Source of the DNA: Megaleporinus macrocephalus
Lineage: Eukaryota; Chordata; Actinopteri; Characiformes; Anostomidae
Length of the DNA stretch: 64,000 bases
Assembly: GCA_021613375.1 (NCBI GenBank)
Contig: CM038722.1
Coordinates: forward strand, 26,584,941-26,648,940
Direction: 5' to 3'
The translations under genes and the position numbers were made by a program. The stretch's first letter is position 1, and the number at the start of each line of letters is the position of its first letter. The notes under the pieces are model-generated. The model was not told where the DNA came from and did no database searches. It worked only from the letters and a program-made list of their open reading frames with translations. Positions 62,663 through 64,000 of the stretch are shown piece by piece.

Positions 62663-63705
62663 ATCTTGGTGGTCTTAGATGTGCCGCAATGTTTTTTTTT
62701 TGGACAGCACTGTGGATGTTACACAATGTGCTCAATAAAGGACATTAAATGAACAACTGTTTATGTGTTACTAGTTTAGTTGGGTTGCATTTGTCTAAAA
62801 CTGTGATAAACAAGAATTAGTCCATTTTATTAATAATCAACGCAAAAATCCAAGTTATTCCGAAGGGTTCACTTACTTTTTCTTGCAAGACTATAATTTT
62901 AATGTGAAAACAACAACAAATGTAAGCGAGCTGCGTTGTAAGGCCTGGTCTCGTTGCAGTGAGTGCAGTCTTATTCCATCACAAGCATCATTACAAGAAA
63001 ACACAGTGCTGTGGAAACATTCCACTTTGCACCCCAGTCCCCCCCAAGAGACATCACAACTGGAGACAATTTGTCTCATGAGACTGTACACAGTTCACAC
63101 TTTTACATTCTAACAGATTCTCACCTACACACACACACGCAGACCCCCGCACTCACTGGCCTTATGTCTGTAGCCCTCATAATAGCTATATACTTTGCGT
63201 TTTCCCACCAACGAAACAAACAGAACGGGGGAAGGACAAAAGGAGGTGGACCAACGTCTTTCATAAATATGCCCAGCACAAACACACTGTGTGTATTCAT
63301 AGCTCCAGGGCTTCTATAATTATATGTGCGTCTTTCTTAAGAGGGGTGAAGGGGTAGTTGGGACCACCCCTCTTGGCCTCCAGCACATTAATGGACAGCG
63401 AGTGGCCTTAAAGAGATAGGGCAATGGGCAAACACTGAACGAGAGATTTTCCATGATGCACGCCTCAAACCCCAAACCTGCAGCCATGCAAGCCTTCTCA
63501 GGGCCTTGATCTTCTGGCTCGTACAGATGAATGTTATCTTTGGTGGTGACGGAGGTGTATGACTAATTCCTGCTCAGACTTTGTATACCGTATATGGATT
63601 TCTATTATAAACATAACTGAACTTTCTACCAAGTTGTAACAATCAAGCTTGATTTCTTCAGTTTTAAGCATAATTTGAAATGACCTGTTGTTCTCTACAC
63701 TATGT
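62663..63705. other. cnnm2: CNNM2 intron stretch without recognisable feature
   Basis: Short overlapping frames at 62883-63319 only; no exon motif seen. Confidence 0.45.
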
Positions 63706-63838
63706 GTTAAGTTCATGATGAACGGACGAATAGAATTGGCCCAAAATTACTGGACCAAAGTCTGGTTCCATTGACTTACATTAAAAGTAAAGTATTTTTT
63801 CTGTTTTTGAGAAGGTTTTGTTCTGACAGGAGTGATAT
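63706..63838. mobile_element. TATCGTCGC MITE, right-hand part
   Basis: gatgaacggacgaatagaat, tctggttccattgacttaca and a worn right end gacaggagtgatatg. Confidence 0.55.
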
Positions 63839-63866
63839 GTCACAGACAACAGCACAATGTTACAAT

Positions 63867-64000
63867 CAGAGATGGACCGATCAGCGTCTCTGAGGCCGAT
63901 TGCGATTGCTGATTACCTTTCAGCACGAGCGGCCGATAGCCGATACCGATCGAGGGCTACAAGTAGTTATTTTAGCGCAAGCAAGTCATGACACATGGTC
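63867..64000. mobile_element. TAGAGATGG hAT element, cut by the window edge
   Basis: Starts cagagatggaccgatcagcg and continues with tagttattttagcgcaagca as in the copies at 8824 and 23607. Confidence 0.7.

Overview
This is vertebrate, almost certainly teleost, nuclear DNA. Protein-coding sequence occurs only as short exons with GT-AG (once GC-AG) borders. The introns and the intergenic stretch are crowded with microsatellites, minisatellites and miniature hAT- and Tc1-type transposons of fish type. An ostariophysan (catfish, characin or carp-like) fish is my guess from the repeat types, but the species cannot be fixed from the sequence alone.

Two host genes are present, both incomplete at their 5' ends and facing each other tail to tail. 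On the + strand, 15 exons from 4710 to 24908 encode the C-terminal 505 residues of cytosolic purine 5'-nucleotidase II (NT5C2). They run from the equivalent of human residue 59 to the acidic tail; the exon(s) with the start codon and the nucleophile aspartate lie left of the window. On the - strand, six exons from 54682 down to 37726 encode the C-terminal 312 residues of the magnesium-transport mediator cyclin M2 (CNNM2): the end of the CBS pair, the cyclic-nucleotide-binding-homology domain and the C-tail. Its large first exon lies right of the window. The NT5C2-CNNM2 convergent pair is a conserved vertebrate neighbourhood, which supports both names. The genes have unrelated biochemical roles (purine nucleotide turnover; membrane Mg2+ handling), and nothing here suggests joint function.

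Layout: 1-4709 NT5C2 intron with a hAT element, a broken tandem duplication and a MITE; 4710-24908 NT5C2 exons and introns; 24909-37725 about 12.8 kb between the stop codons, holding both 3' UTRs (ends unresolved), a 1.8-kb polypyrimidine tandem array, MITEs and TA tracts; 37726-54682 CNNM2 exons and introns, including a 3.2-kb minisatellite of a 20-bp unit; 54683-64000 the upstream CNNM2 intron, transposon-rich and without exons I can recognise.

I found no new multi-gene system. The best leads are structural: the 20-bp minisatellite with higher-order blocks and a possible transposon-tail origin, a GC-AG intron in CNNM2, a filled/empty pair that dates a hAT insertion, deletion-derivative Tc1 elements that keep the first codons of a transposase, and a family of inverted-repeat MITEs with at least eight copies.
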